Shown: positions 25,324 through 35,277 of the stretch, one piece after another
How the letters are laid out: every line of letters starts with the position of its first letter
Position numbering within the stretch: the stretch's first letter is position 1
The notes under the pieces: generated by a model
Databases searched by the model: none
The model's input: only the letters and a program-made list of their open reading frames with translations
What the model was told of the DNA's origin: nothing
DNA from: an uncultured Bacteroidales bacterium
GTDB taxonomy: Bacteria > Bacteroidota > Bacteroidia > Bacteroidales > Bacteroidaceae
Direction: 5' to 3'
DNA length: 64,000 bases
NCBI GenBank assembly: GCA_902799685.1
Contig: CADCBO010000020.1
Span: forward strand, 55,693 to 119,692
Made by a program: the position numbers and the translations under genes

Positions 25324-27291
25324 ATGACGAATATATGCCGTAAATTGATCGCTGCCGTGTTGCTGTTGCAAACTGCCGGCAGCGTTTCATTATATGCCGA
25401 AAGCACTGACTCTCTGTTTTACAGAATGGACGAGATTGAGGTAACTGCATCAAGAATAAAGACCGCCCTACCCGATGCTGTCCGTATTACCAATGTCATG
25501 ACGGCCGATGAGATAGCTGCTTACCCCGTCCTATCTGTCAATGATATACTCAAATATGCCGTAGGTGTAGATGTACGGCAGCGAGGACCGATGGGCGCAC
25601 AGACCGATGTAGGCGTTCGTGGCGGTAATTTTGAACAGGTTGCCATACTGCTTGACGGAATAAATATCTGTGATCCGCAGACCGGCCACAACTCTTTTGA
25701 TTTCCCCGTTGATATGAACGACATTGACCATATCGAGGTTCTGGAGGGACCTGCTGGGCGTGCATACGGGTCATCATCGCTGATGGGTGCAATCAATATC
25801 GTAACCAAGACTGCAGCAAGGACATCGGCACAGGCCCATGCTGAAGGCGGTAGTTACGGATATGCCGCTGGCGGAGTGAGTGCATCAGCCGTAAGTAAGA
25901 GTTGGAACAATATGCTCTCCGTGGGTTACGGACGCTCCGACGGTTACAGCCGCAATAAAAACGGAGGTCTTAATGCGGACTTTGAATATAAGAAATCTTT
26001 TTACAAAGGAAGCTACACAGGTGATAATCTGCGCATTAACTGGCATGCAGGCGTGAGCGTCAAGGATTGGGGCAGCAACACCTTCTACTCAGCCAAATAC
26101 GATGACCAGTTTGAGCATACCTTAAAGACATATACCGCACTGCAGGCGGAAGCCAAAGTGGGTATTGTAAATATACATCCAAGCATCTGGTGGAACCACA
26201 ACCAGGACCGTTTTGAACTGATTCGCGGCAGCGAAACTGCGGTCCCTTTCAATTATCATCGCTCTGATGTAACCGGAGCAGCCCTTAACAGCTGGTTTGA
26301 CTGGAAACTGGGACGTACGGCTATCGGTCTGGAACTTAAAAATGAGAATCTTGTGAGCGGCAATCTTGGTGAGCCGTTAGACAACCCCATACACATAAAA
26401 GGAACTGAACGTGACTATATTTACGGACTTAACCGCACGAACCTGAGCGTCATTCTGGAGCACAACGTAACCATCGGAAAATTTGCCGTGAGTACAGGAG
26501 CCGTAGGCGTTCGCAACACCTGGAACGGACGTGATTTCAGCATTTATCCAGGCGTTGATATGAGTTACAGGCTCACAAACCGGTTGAAGGCATTCGCCAC
26601 ATACAACACCTCACTGCGCCTGCCGTCAGTTACAGAACTCTATTACAGCGTAGGCGGATACAAGGCCGACAAGCATCTGAAGCCCGAGAAACTGACATCA
26701 TATGACATTGGACTCCGATACACAGACTATGACGGCATTCAGGCATCGGCATCACTGTTCTACAATCACGGAACCGACATGATTGACTGGATAATGGATA
26801 TAACCCTACCCCAGGAGCAACGCCATTGGGAGTCAGTCAATTTCACTCAGGTCAACTCTTGGGGAACTGAGTTCAAGGCATCATTTGACTTTGAGACACT
26901 CATACCGTCACAGCATCTGCTGCGTTCAGCAGACATAGCATACAGTTACATCAGCCTGGAGAAAGTTGATGTACAGGGTATCCAGAGCCGTTCCACTCTG
27001 GAATATCTCAAGCACAAGGCTGTAGCCGGAGTGCGTTTCGGAATACTCCCCAACCTTGTTTTAGGCATTAACTGCCGCTATCAGGACCGCGCAGGTTCAT
27101 ATACCGGTACTGACGGACTGGTCTATAATTACGAGCCCTATTTCCTGACCGATGCTCGTCTGCAATGGGAAAAGCGAAACCTTACAATATTCATCGAAGG
27201 TAACAACCTCACAAACAAGAGCTACATAGATTACGGCTGTGTCCCCCAGCCCGGCATTTGGGCCATTGCCGGCTTCTCCGTATCTTTGTAG
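25324..27291 (+). CDS. TonB-dependent receptor, BtuB-like size
   Basis: 655 residues with a signal peptide ending LYA. Plug: VNDILKYAVGVDVRQRGPMGAQTDVGVRGG, LLDGINICDPQTGHNS and EVLEGPAGRAYGSSSLMGAINIVTK; then a barrel with the typical C-terminal LQWEKRNLTIFIEGNNLTNKSYIDYG. No SusD follows; a MATE exporter starts 3 bp after the stop. I found no cobalamin riboswitch in the 65-bp upstream gap, so the substrate is open. Confidence 0.85.
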   Translation: MTNICRKLIAAVLLLQTAGSVSLYAESTDSLFYRMDEIEVTASRIKTALPDAVRITNVMTADEIAAYPVLSVNDILKYAVGVDVRQRGPMGAQTDVGVRGGNFEQVAILLDGINICDPQTGHNSFDFPVDMNDIDHIEVLEGPAGRAYGSSSLMGAINIVTKTAARTSAQAHAEGGSYGYAAGGVSASAVSKSWNNMLSVGYGRSDGYSRNKNGGLNADFEYKKSFYKGSYTGDNLRINWHAGVSVKDWGSNTFYSAKYDDQFEHTLKTYTALQAEAKVGIVNIHPSIWWNHNQDRFELIRGSETAVPFNYHRSDVTGAALNSWFDWKLGRTAIGLELKNENLVSGNLGEPLDNPIHIKGTERDYIYGLNRTNLSVILEHNVTIGKFAVSTGAVGVRNTWNGRDFSIYPGVDMSYRLTNRLKAFATYNTSLRLPSVTELYYSVGGYKADKHLKPEKLTSYDIGLRYTDYDGIQASASLFYNHGTDMIDWIMDITLPQEQRHWESVNFTQVNSWGTEFKASFDFETLIPSQHLLRSADIAYSYISLEKVDVQGIQSRSTLEYLKHKAVAGVRFGILPNLVLGINCRYQDRAGSYTGTDGLVYNYEPYFLTDARLQWEKRNLTIFIEGNNLTNKSYIDYGCVPQPGIWAIAGFSVSL

Positions 27292-27294
27292 GCT

Positions 27295-28629
27295 ATGAAG
27301 ATTGAACTTGCCGGAACCTGGGGATATCGGAGGATGATACGCTCATCGCTCCCGTCCATACTAATGATGCTGACCATATCGGCCTACAGCATCGCCGACG
27401 GGCTTTTCGTATCAAACTTTACCGGAACAACGCCTTTTGCAGCTCTCAATCTTATCTGGCCGGCCATAATGATGACAGGAGCAATTGGCCTCATGTTCGG
27501 AACAGGCGGCAGTGCACTGGTAGCCATGATTCTGGGCCAGGGTGACAATGAACGCGCCTGCCGTACATTCTCCATGATTGTAAAGACGCTGTTCATCATA
27601 GGAATTATACTGACCATCCTTTTCATGATATTCATTAGGCCAATAAGCCTGATGCTGGGTGCCGATGAACAGATGATCGGATATTGCGTCACATATGGCC
27701 GTATTGTACTGATTGTCATGCCGCTATATATGATCCAGATGGCTTTCCAGTCATTATACATGACAGCCGAGGTTCCTCAGATAGGTACCCAACTCTCCAT
27801 AATAAGCGGGCTGATAAACATTGCGCTCGATGCTCTTTTCATAGTGGTATTTGGCTGGGGGCTGGTAGGAGCCGCCATCGCAACCGCCGTAGGAATGGCC
27901 GTAGGAGGGCTCTATCCGCTTTACTATTTCAGTTCAAAGAAACGCAACAAGACTCATCTTAGATTTGTACGGACCAAAACCTCAGGGAGTGTCATCGGCC
28001 GCGTATGTACCAATGGTCTGTCTGAATATGTAGGCAATATAGCGTTAAGCATAGTCAGCATGTGCTATAACCTGCAGCTCATGTGCCTTATAGGTCAGGA
28101 TGGCGTAGCTGTGTACGCCATACTCATGTATATAGGATTTATCTATGCATCGGCGTTCATAGGGTTCAACCTCGCCGTATCGCCCGTAATCAGTTACAAC
28201 TACGGGTCACAGAACCATGCTGAGCTCAAGAATCTGCTGCACAATAGCTTGATACTGCTCTTTGTAATAGGTACGCTGCTCACTATTGTGTCCGAGGTCT
28301 TAAGCAACCCCATGGCAGGCTTATTCGTCAGCTATGATCCGCAACTAAAGTCACTTACTGCGCACGCCATACGTCTTTACATGCTCAGCTTCATGATATG
28401 CGGTCTGAACATGTTCGTATCGGCATTCTTTACAGCCCTGAACAACGGCTTGGTATCAGCTGCGGCGGCATTCACCCGCACTCTCGTTTTTGAGCTGGGC
28501 GCCATATTCGTACTGCCTGTATTCCTGGGCCTGGACGGAGTCTGGCTGGCCGTTGACCTGGCCGATCTCCTGGCTCTCATAATGTCCGTCATCCTTCTGA
28601 CAGCTTTCCGCCGCCGCTACAACTACTAA
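27295..28629 (+). CDS. MATE family efflux transporter
   Basis: 444 residues, twelve predicted helices. MATE features: SLPSILMMLTISAYSIADGLFVSNFTG, GLMFGTGGSALVAMILGQGD, QIGTQLSIISGLINIALDALFI and a repeat of the fold in the second half (GFNLAVSPVISYNYGSQN). Exports drugs or metabolites in exchange for Na+ or H+. It is 3 bp downstream of the TonB receptor and so cotranscribed with it. Confidence 0.85.
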   Translation: MKIELAGTWGYRRMIRSSLPSILMMLTISAYSIADGLFVSNFTGTTPFAALNLIWPAIMMTGAIGLMFGTGGSALVAMILGQGDNERACRTFSMIVKTLFIIGIILTILFMIFIRPISLMLGADEQMIGYCVTYGRIVLIVMPLYMIQMAFQSLYMTAEVPQIGTQLSIISGLINIALDALFIVVFGWGLVGAAIATAVGMAVGGLYPLYYFSSKKRNKTHLRFVRTKTSGSVIGRVCTNGLSEYVGNIALSIVSMCYNLQLMCLIGQDGVAVYAILMYIGFIYASAFIGFNLAVSPVISYNYGSQNHAELKNLLHNSLILLFVIGTLLTIVSEVLSNPMAGLFVSYDPQLKSLTAHAIRLYMLSFMICGLNMFVSAFFTALNNGLVSAAAAFTRTLVFELGAIFVLPVFLGLDGVWLAVDLADLLALIMSVILLTAFRRRYNY

Positions 28630-28741
28630 AATAGTACCACCCGTGCCATTTTTCCGCCAGAGGCTAATATCAGCGTTTTAATGGAATGATATTCTGCACA
28701 ATTACGCATATATAGTAATATTTCCTCTAAATTTAAATCTG

Positions 28742-28773
28742 ATTGGAATCAGAATACTTTGTTTCTACCTTAG
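28742..28773 (+). promoter_or_regulatory. Promoter of the acyltransferase pair
   Basis: ATTG at 28742-28745, 20 nt, TACCTTAG at 28766-28773, 21 nt before the ATG at 28795. The -7 box carries TTAG rather than TTTG, a variant also seen before 16760 and 19790. The rest of the 28630-28794 spacer is AT-rich with nothing else recognisable. Confidence 0.55.
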
Positions 28774-28794
28774 CATCGGCATAAACTTTCATAG

Positions 28795-29571
28795 ATGAAA
28801 CTTGATATTAAGCAGATGCTTGAGAAACGCTCCCGTAGCGGAAAGGTACCTAAGTTGTTGCTGTGGTATCTGAGACGTCTGTTCCACGAGGATTTCCTGA
28901 ACCGTTTCTTTGAAAAGGACTACTACGGACTGGAGTTCTGCGACAAGGCATTGGAATATCTGAATATCACGCTACATGTAAAGGGAACAATTCCCAATGG
29001 TGGCCCTTACACATTTGTATCCAACCATCCTCTTGGAGGAGCCGATGGTCTGGCATTACTCTCGGTAATCGGTCAAAAAGGCGATATCAAGCTATTAGGC
29101 AATGATTTCCTGACAAACATTGACGGACTGAAACCAATGATTGTTCCCGTAAACAAGATAGGAATGCAGAGCCGACAGCTCAAGCAGGGCATTGACAGCG
29201 TTTACAGCGGCAGCACTCACATTCTTGACTTTCCTGCCGGACAAGTATCACGCCGCAATCACGGTATTATTATGGACCGCCGTTGGAGCAAGACATTCCT
29301 GGTCAAGAGTATAGAGAATCACAGGGATATTGTCCCCATTCATTTTTACGGCACAAATTCCCGGCATTTTTACCGTATGGGACGCATCCAGCAACTCCTT
29401 AAACTCAAATTCCCGCTGGCAATGATTTATCTGCCTGATGAGCTGTACCGATCGCAAGGCAAGACATACCGCATTGTAATAGGAAAACCCATACCATGGA
29501 GTTCATTTGACAAACACGGCAATATACAGGAGCAGGTTGAAAAGATAAAGCAAACAACATACGCCCTATGA
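28795..29571 (+). CDS. glsA: GlsA-like O-acyltransferase (glycine lipid synthesis)
   Basis: 258 residues of the PlsC/acylglycerophosphate acyltransferase fold, with SNHPLGGADGLALL at the HX4-5D position and HILDFPAGQVSRR as the substrate motif. Together with the overlapping N-acyltransferase gene it matches the pair that makes glycine lipids in Bacteroides: GlsB acylates glycine, GlsA adds the second acyl chain. The ATG of the partner overlaps its stop by 4 bp. Confidence 0.7.
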   Translation: MKLDIKQMLEKRSRSGKVPKLLLWYLRRLFHEDFLNRFFEKDYYGLEFCDKALEYLNITLHVKGTIPNGGPYTFVSNHPLGGADGLALLSVIGQKGDIKLLGNDFLTNIDGLKPMIVPVNKIGMQSRQLKQGIDSVYSGSTHILDFPAGQVSRRNHGIIMDRRWSKTFLVKSIENHRDIVPIHFYGTNSRHFYRMGRIQQLLKLKFPLAMIYLPDELYRSQGKTYRIVIGKPIPWSSFDKHGNIQEQVEKIKQTTYAL

Positions 29572-30542
29572 AAAAGATAATAGACCCCGTCAGTAAAGAG
29601 ATTCTCAAGTCACAACTGACACAGGACAAGTTGTTGCGCACCACAAACCATGGTGGCAACGAAATCTATGTGGTTGATAATGAAAATGCTCCCGATGTCA
29701 TTCGCGAGATAGGACGTCTGCGTGAGGAAGCTTTCCGTGCCGGAGGCGGCGGCACGGGCCTTGAACTTGACATAGATAAGTTCGATACCGATGCCGCATA
29801 CGGCTATAAGCAATTGGTGCTGTGGGACCCGGAAGCCGAGCGTATCATAGGCGGATACCGTTATGTACTTTGTGATGATATAGTCTATGACAAACACGGA
29901 CAGCCCATATTAACTTCATCTCACATGTTCCGTTTCTCAAAGAAATTCATCAAAGACTATCTGGCACATACCATTGAACTGGGCCGATCATTCGTAACCA
30001 TAGACTACCAGAGTTCCAAAGGTGGCGCCAAGAGCATATTTGCTCTAGACAACCTATTTGACGGACTGGGAGCACTAATGGTTATGTATAAGGGCCGTAT
30101 GAAGTATTTCTTTGGCAAGATGACCATTTACCGCCAATACCCTACTCCTGCCCGTGAGATGATCCAGGTTTTCCTGAACAAATGGTTCGGCGCAGCAAAA
30201 ATGCGCAGAGTCAAGTTGGCCAAACCGGCAGGGGTAAAACACCCGCTAAAATATATAAAGGTCCTCAAGGGGCTTACTTTCAAGGAGGATTACCGTATTC
30301 TCAAGGCATACGTGTCAAATTATGGAGTAAGCATTCCGCCGCTAGTAAACTCCTATATGAACCTGTCTCCGCACATGCAGTATTTCGGCACAGGAATCAA
30401 TGACGAATTCGGCGATATCTATGACTCCGGAATCCTGATTCCTTTCAAGGATATGGCCGAAGACAAGATAAACCGCCACGTCAAGACTATAAAGACCAAG
30501 CCACTGATACGTTTGCGCAACCTGCTGCGTCGCAAACGATAA
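29568..30542 (+). CDS. glsB: GlsB-like N-acyltransferase (GNAT, OlsB/hemolysin type)
   Basis: 324 residues. GNAT core of the OlsB type: IGRLREEAFRAGGGGTGLELDIDKFD, KQLVLWDPEAERIIGGYRYV, HMFRFSKKFIKDYLAHTIELGRSFV and GGAKSIFALDNLFDGLGALM. Such enzymes transfer a 3-hydroxy-acyl chain from ACP to an amino acid head group; in Bacteroides this is glycine, giving an N-acyl glycine precursor. Translationally coupled to the GlsA-like gene. These lipids help Bacteroides survive stress. Confidence 0.7.
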   Translation: MKKIIDPVSKEILKSQLTQDKLLRTTNHGGNEIYVVDNENAPDVIREIGRLREEAFRAGGGGTGLELDIDKFDTDAAYGYKQLVLWDPEAERIIGGYRYVLCDDIVYDKHGQPILTSSHMFRFSKKFIKDYLAHTIELGRSFVTIDYQSSKGGAKSIFALDNLFDGLGALMVMYKGRMKYFFGKMTIYRQYPTPAREMIQVFLNKWFGAAKMRRVKLAKPAGVKHPLKYIKVLKGLTFKEDYRILKAYVSNYGVSIPPLVNSYMNLSPHMQYFGTGINDEFGDIYDSGILIPFKDMAEDKINRHVKTIKTKPLIRLRNLLRRKR

Positions 30543-30674
30543 AATTTTGTATATTCGCCAATACATTTGAATTTTATAACTACAGATAGGAAAAAGATCA
30601 GTATTGTATTGGCCATTATGGTCACAGTTATCATCGCCGGAAATGCAGACATTTATTAAATAGCACAGCCGTTT

Positions 30675-32288
30675 TTAATACTCATAGAGTTTAATGTGCA
30701 GTATCTTCCAGTCATCGGTTCCTATGCGGGCGTGGCGGCCCTGATGGCTCTGATCGCCGTTGTGACGGCGTTGATAGACAAACTCCCCTTCCGGGGTTAT
30801 CTCTATCTCATCGACAGACAGCAAGCCCAGGCGTTTACCTTTGAATTTGTCTGACGGTTTTGATTCTACCCCTTCTCCGGATTCGGTAAAACCGTCTTCG
30901 CCCAGCGTCTTTTGCTGCTCCTGCTCTTTCTCTGTGCGGGTCTTGAAATCAACCACTACGCCACATCCGGCCATAATGTAGTCATATTTGCCAAGTTTGA
31001 TAAGGATGGCACCGCCCTCTGGCCATACAGAGCCATCGGTGGCTCGCGCATCCCAGGGCAGAGTGTAGAAATGACGGCAAGTCATTACTGTGCCATCATC
31101 ATCTATAATGCGCTCGCTATCCTCCTGGTCAAACAATAATCCCCAGTTGTTCTTTTTGCTTTTGGGCTCTATGCTTGAGACTTGATTTATCAGGTTATAG
31201 GCCTTTGTTATATTGGCTGTCTCACTAGGGCTTGCCTGGTCTATGGCAAAAGGTGAGAATCCCAGAGCGTCATGCTCGCCGAAAGCATACAAGGCGCGTA
31301 CTCCGCAGTTCCCGCTGCAACGGGTCTCAGGGATAAACAGACGGTTCTTTACCTTGCCGCCATCCTGTGGGCGGGCAGGAATGGCATACTGCGATGCCCA
31401 GGACTTGAATCCTGTGTCATATATATCAGGAGCCAGGAAATCGATGCTTGGGGCTCCTGTGTTCCAGAAATCAATAAGATGAGCCAACGGTCCGGCCGAC
31501 GGGTAATCGCCAGGCTTGCGCCCACGGCTGTTCATGGCCGCATTCACAAATAGAGGCATATCATGTATGGAGCGGGCTGCCTGAGCCAGCTGTTCCACAT
31601 AGCAGGCATAGTGATATGCCATGAATTTTTCATCGGCATAATCGTCGGTGCCGAAGACATCGGACCATGTGCCGCCTTTCTTTATACCCAGAGCCTTGAG
31701 CAGATTTGCCGGGACAGGACCATTGTATGCTTTCTCTGCAAGTGCGGTATGGTCACGTGCCGACTCAAGCATTCCTATCTCATTCTCTATCTGAATCATG
31801 GTGACAACCTGGTGCTGGGGGTCTTTCTGCGCAATCCTGCTAATAAGGGCCTTGAATGCCTTAAGGTCGGCCTGCAGCACATTATCGCTGAAACAGCTTG
31901 CTATCTCCATTGGTTTGCCGCTGGCGGTCTGGGCCCTTGGGAATCTCTTGGTGTCCTGTTTGAACCATCCGGGTGCGTAGCAGGACATGGAATTCTTCCA
32001 CGCACCAAACCACAGGAATACAATATTGAGATTTTCACTCCTGGCTACATCAATTGTCCGGTCAATGAGCGTAAAGTCAAACATGCCCTCCTCTGGTTCC
32101 ATCAGCTCCCAGTATGCCGGAACTAGTACAGTGTTGAGTCCGATTTCTTTCATGCGCGGCAACACCTCATCAATATCGGCTACCGAGGTGGCTGCAGAGT
32201 TACTGAGCTCACCACCCAGAAGCGGAGTCTGAGATACCGCCGGTACGGTCATCATAAGCGTCAACAAAAGTAAGGTTGTTATTTTCAT
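30675..32288 (-). CDS. GH35-like glycosidase (beta-galactosidase type)
   Basis: 537 residues, signal peptide ending PAVS. A (beta/alpha)8 glycosidase: LVPAYWELMEPEEGMFDF, the acid/base in IQIENEIG, and the nucleophile Glu in RLFIPETRCSGN. The layout, with a C-terminal beta region (MAGCGVVVDFKTRTEKE), fits GH35/DUF5597-type proteins that act on galactosides or similar plant glycans. Monocistronic, facing away from the flavodoxin remnant. Confidence 0.75.
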   Translation of the reverse strand: MKITTLLLLTLMMTVPAVSQTPLLGGELSNSAATSVADIDEVLPRMKEIGLNTVLVPAYWELMEPEEGMFDFTLIDRTIDVARSENLNIVFLWFGAWKNSMSCYAPGWFKQDTKRFPRAQTASGKPMEIASCFSDNVLQADLKAFKALISRIAQKDPQHQVVTMIQIENEIGMLESARDHTALAEKAYNGPVPANLLKALGIKKGGTWSDVFGTDDYADEKFMAYHYACYVEQLAQAARSIHDMPLFVNAAMNSRGRKPGDYPSAGPLAHLIDFWNTGAPSIDFLAPDIYDTGFKSWASQYAIPARPQDGGKVKNRLFIPETRCSGNCGVRALYAFGEHDALGFSPFAIDQASPSETANITKAYNLINQVSSIEPKSKKNNWGLLFDQEDSERIIDDDGTVMTCRHFYTLPWDARATDGSVWPEGGAILIKLGKYDYIMAGCGVVVDFKTRTEKEQEQQKTLGEDGFTESGEGVESKPSDKFKGKRLGLLSVDEIEITPEGEFVYQRRHNGDQSHQGRHARIGTDDWKILHIKLYEY

Positions 32289-32609
32289 ACACTTGATTCT
32301 TATTATCTGCGAATATAATCATTTTTATTCAACCGTTTCTTGAAGACATAGGGAATCAATCTTATTGGAGACAGCTCATCTGAAAGCGTGCGATTTTGGA
32401 CAAAATCAGTCGATATCAGCTTTTTCTATTTGTATTGTATCCGAACCACATATTGTAACATTATTGTAACATAGTTGAAACAATTTCTTAATAAGTTCAG
32501 GATACCTTTGTACACTGTGATACTATACCCTGGTATAGGTCACTTCCTCATATAAGCAATTAGGGTTAAATTGCAGGACTGCCGGTGGCCGTGATGATGG
32601 TTGCCGGCA
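32289..32609. promoter_or_regulatory. Long spacer with orphan promoter and tandem 11-bp repeat
   Basis: No gene. TATTGTAACAT is repeated exactly in tandem at 32451-32461 and 32462-32472, followed by a TACCTTTG box at 32503-32510 on the plus strand. The promoter points at the flavodoxin remnant, whose 5' part is gone. The remainder is AT-rich with nothing else recognisable. Confidence 0.5.
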
Positions 32610-32854
32610 GTTATGACATCATCTACATAGGATTCCCAGTATGGTGGTACACTGCCCCCACCATCATCAACACCTTTATCGAGGCCTATGGCTTTGAAGG
32701 CAAGACTGTAAGGTTCTTTGCTACATCCGGCGGCAGTGACGTATCCGGTGCCGATAAGCAGTTCCAGGCACAATATCCCGCCATAAACTGGAAACCGGGC
32801 AAACTCCTTAACGGCGCCTCAAAGAAGACAATAGAGGACTGGATTAAAGATTAA
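32610..32854 (+). pseudogene. Flavodoxin, C-terminal remnant
   Basis: About 80 residues: SYDIIYIGFPVWWYTAPTIINTF, EGKTVRFFATSGGSD and GKLLNGASKKTIEDWIKD are the C-terminal half of a flavodoxin (Flavodoxin_4 type). The N-terminal phosphate-binding loop needed for FMN binding is missing; the bases before 32610 do not continue the fold. Related full-length proteins lie at 40094 and 43306. Confidence 0.75.
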
Positions 32855-32954
32855 GTATCACAAGACGATTCTGCATTAATTTTTGTGCATTTTTCTAGAT
32901 TTTCTGCACTATTTTTAGTGCAAAGTATTATATTTGCAAGAAAAATGACCGATT

Positions 32955-34133
32955 ATGGAGAATCTGTACAACACTTTCCGCATCAAGCTATCGCTCACCC
33001 CGATGAGCTATTTCCGCAGTTTCCATGATATAATCAACTGGAACAGCCGCCTCATCTGTATCATGGGTCAAAAGGGTGTTGGAAAATCCACCCTAATGCT
33101 TCAGCACATCAAACAGTATGATAATCTGGATGAGACCCTCTATGTGTCGGCCGATAACATGTACTTTGCTGGCCATACACTTTATGAATTGGCCGGTACT
33201 TTCTTTTCTCATGGAGGAAAGCGTCTTTATATAGACGAAATCCATAAATACAAAGGTTGGTCCACCGAGATCAAGAACATTTATGATGACTATCCTTCTC
33301 TACAAGTTGTATATTCCGGCAGCAGCCTCCTGGCTCTCAAGCAAGACAACAAAGCTGACCTGAGTCGCCGCAGTATCCCTTATGAGATGCCAGGTCTGTC
33401 ATTCCGCGAGTTTCTGAACATCCGTAACGGATGGAACCTCAAGACCTCTACACTTGAAGAGATTCTTCAAGGTAAAGTGGATTTCCCATACGGTGAGCAT
33501 CGGCCAATAAAATACTACAAGGAGTACTGCCGCATTGGGTTCTATCCATTTTTCAAGGAAGGCGATGCTGAAATCCGTCTCCAGAACGCAATCCTGGCCA
33601 ACATTGAGGACGATATTCCCAAATACGCAGAGATGACAGTGGCCGCTGCCGCAAAACTCAAGAAACTGATGTATATACTAGCCAAAAGCGTCCCCTTCAA
33701 ACCCAGCAATGAAACGTTAGGCCGGGATTTGTCACTTAGCCGCAACGTCGTTCCGGATTACATAGGTTATCTGGAAACGTCCGGATTGTTCAATGCACTA
33801 AGGGATCCAGGCTATAGCGACACCATACTAGGCAAAATAGAAAAACTGTATCTGGGCAATAGTAACATTGCTTATTCGCTTTCAGAAGACGGAATAATAA
33901 ACGGCGGAAATATGCGGGAGACCAACTTCCTGGCCTGGACCAGGCAAGTTTGCAAGCCAACATCATCAAAGATATCCGATTTTGAGATTAACGGAATCAC
34001 TTTCGAGGTTGGTGGCAAAAACAAGAAAGGCCAGCAGATTAAGGAGGCTCAATCAGGTTACCTAGTGAAAGATAATCTGGAATACGCATCGGGACATTCC
34101 ATACCAATATGGATGTTCGGGTTCCTGTATTAA
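32955..34133 (+). CDS. AAA ATPase (DUF4143-type ATP-binding protein)
   Basis: 392 residues. Walker A GQKGVGKST (38-46), Walker B RLYIDEIHK and the sensor-like VVYSGSS; the C-terminal half (FEINGITFEVGGKNKKGQQI) is the nuclease-like DUF4143 region. Typical of a large family of standalone prokaryotic ATPases of unknown role. A TATATTTG box at 32929-32936 lies just upstream of the ATG. Confidence 0.8.
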   Translation: MENLYNTFRIKLSLTPMSYFRSFHDIINWNSRLICIMGQKGVGKSTLMLQHIKQYDNLDETLYVSADNMYFAGHTLYELAGTFFSHGGKRLYIDEIHKYKGWSTEIKNIYDDYPSLQVVYSGSSLLALKQDNKADLSRRSIPYEMPGLSFREFLNIRNGWNLKTSTLEEILQGKVDFPYGEHRPIKYYKEYCRIGFYPFFKEGDAEIRLQNAILANIEDDIPKYAEMTVAAAAKLKKLMYILAKSVPFKPSNETLGRDLSLSRNVVPDYIGYLETSGLFNALRDPGYSDTILGKIEKLYLGNSNIAYSLSEDGIINGGNMRETNFLAWTRQVCKPTSSKISDFEINGITFEVGGKNKKGQQIKEAQSGYLVKDNLEYASGHSIPIWMFGFLY

Positions 34134-34173
34134 AAGATAATAATTTCAAATCAGACATATGCAATAAAAGGAT

Positions 34174-35277
34174 ATGGATAGAAGCAAACAGATAATAAGG
34201 ACTAGCTGGATTGGTATTGGGGCCAATGTGCTGCTGGCTGGTTTCAAGGCTGCGGTTGGCGTGTTGGCCAGTAGCGTGGCTATTGTGATGGATGCGGTTA
34301 ACAACCTGAGCGATGCGCTGTCAAGCGTTATTACTATAGTTGGTACAAAACTGTCACAACGCCCTGCTGACCGCAAGCATCCGTTTGGGTTTGGCCGGAT
34401 TGAGTATTTCAGCGCCATCATCATTGCGGTGATTGTGCTATCGGCAGGTATTACGTCACTGATAGAATCCGTAAAGAAGATTATCGAGCCCACAAAGCCC
34501 AGTTACACAACAGTTACGCTTATCGTGATCATCGTAGCTATTGCTGTAAAGATTGTGCTGGGACTGTATGTAAAGCGCAAAGGTGAGCAACTAAAGAGCG
34601 ATGCCCTGACCGCCTCCGGGGCCGATGCCCTATTCGACGCTATCATCACATTGGCCACACTTGTATCGGCTGGAGTTATGTTGCTGTGGAATGTATCTCT
34701 TGACGGTATTCTGGGCGCATTGATATCGGTAGTTATCATCAAGGCTGGTATTGAGATGCTTGCAGGGCCAGTGAATGACCTGCTGGGCACAAGCATACCG
34801 GCAGAGCTTGCCAGCCAGATAAAGAAAGAGGTTTCTGAATTTGAAGGCGTTCATGGAGTGTATGACCTGATTCTCCACAACTACGGTCCCGATGTAAAGA
34901 TAGGCTCACTGCATATCAGCGTATATGACACAATGAACGCACATGATATTCATGGTCTTACACGCAGGATATCAACTATAATGTTTGAGCGGCACGGAAT
35001 CATAATGACGGTTGGAGTTTATGCCGCAGCCACCGGCGATAATAAACGCACAGAACTGCAGAACAAGGTTATTCAGACGCTGGCTGCAAATAAGGAGATT
35101 GTGCAAGTACATGGTTTCTACTACTCAGAAAAAGACAATATGCTTACTGTAGATGTAGTGCCCGATGATACAACACACGATGATGCAGCACTAGTAAGCA
35201 AACTGACAGCACAGATTGAACCCTTGACACCTGGATTACAGGTAACAATCGTAGTTGACCACAACTACTGCGAATAA
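34174..35277 (+). CDS. Cation diffusion facilitator (CDF) metal exporter
   Basis: 367 residues: six membrane helices with the metal-site segments MDAVNNLSDALSSV and SGADALFDAIITLA, the KHPFGFGRIEYFSA loop, and a cytoplasmic ferredoxin-like domain (LILHNYGPDVKIGSLHISVYDTMNAHDIH). Exports Zn2+, Mn2+ or Fe2+ against protons. It is longer than minimal CDF proteins, with an extra ~75-residue C-terminal region (QVHGFYYSEKDNMLTVDVV). Overlaps the HAD gene by 1 bp (TAATG). Confidence 0.85.
   Translation: MDRSKQIIRTSWIGIGANVLLAGFKAAVGVLASSVAIVMDAVNNLSDALSSVITIVGTKLSQRPADRKHPFGFGRIEYFSAIIIAVIVLSAGITSLIESVKKIIEPTKPSYTTVTLIVIIVAIAVKIVLGLYVKRKGEQLKSDALTASGADALFDAIITLATLVSAGVMLLWNVSLDGILGALISVVIIKAGIEMLAGPVNDLLGTSIPAELASQIKKEVSEFEGVHGVYDLILHNYGPDVKIGSLHISVYDTMNAHDIHGLTRRISTIMFERHGIIMTVGVYAAATGDNKRTELQNKVIQTLAANKEIVQVHGFYYSEKDNMLTVDVVPDDTTHDDAALVSKLTAQIEPLTPGLQVTIVVDHNYCE

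Noticed and set aside
30543-30674. TATATTCG promoter (30551-30558) followed by a short hydrophobic frame (ISIVLAIMVTVIIAGNADIY)
   Set aside because: No start codon with a ribosome site precedes it and it is too short to support; perhaps the scar of a lost gene.
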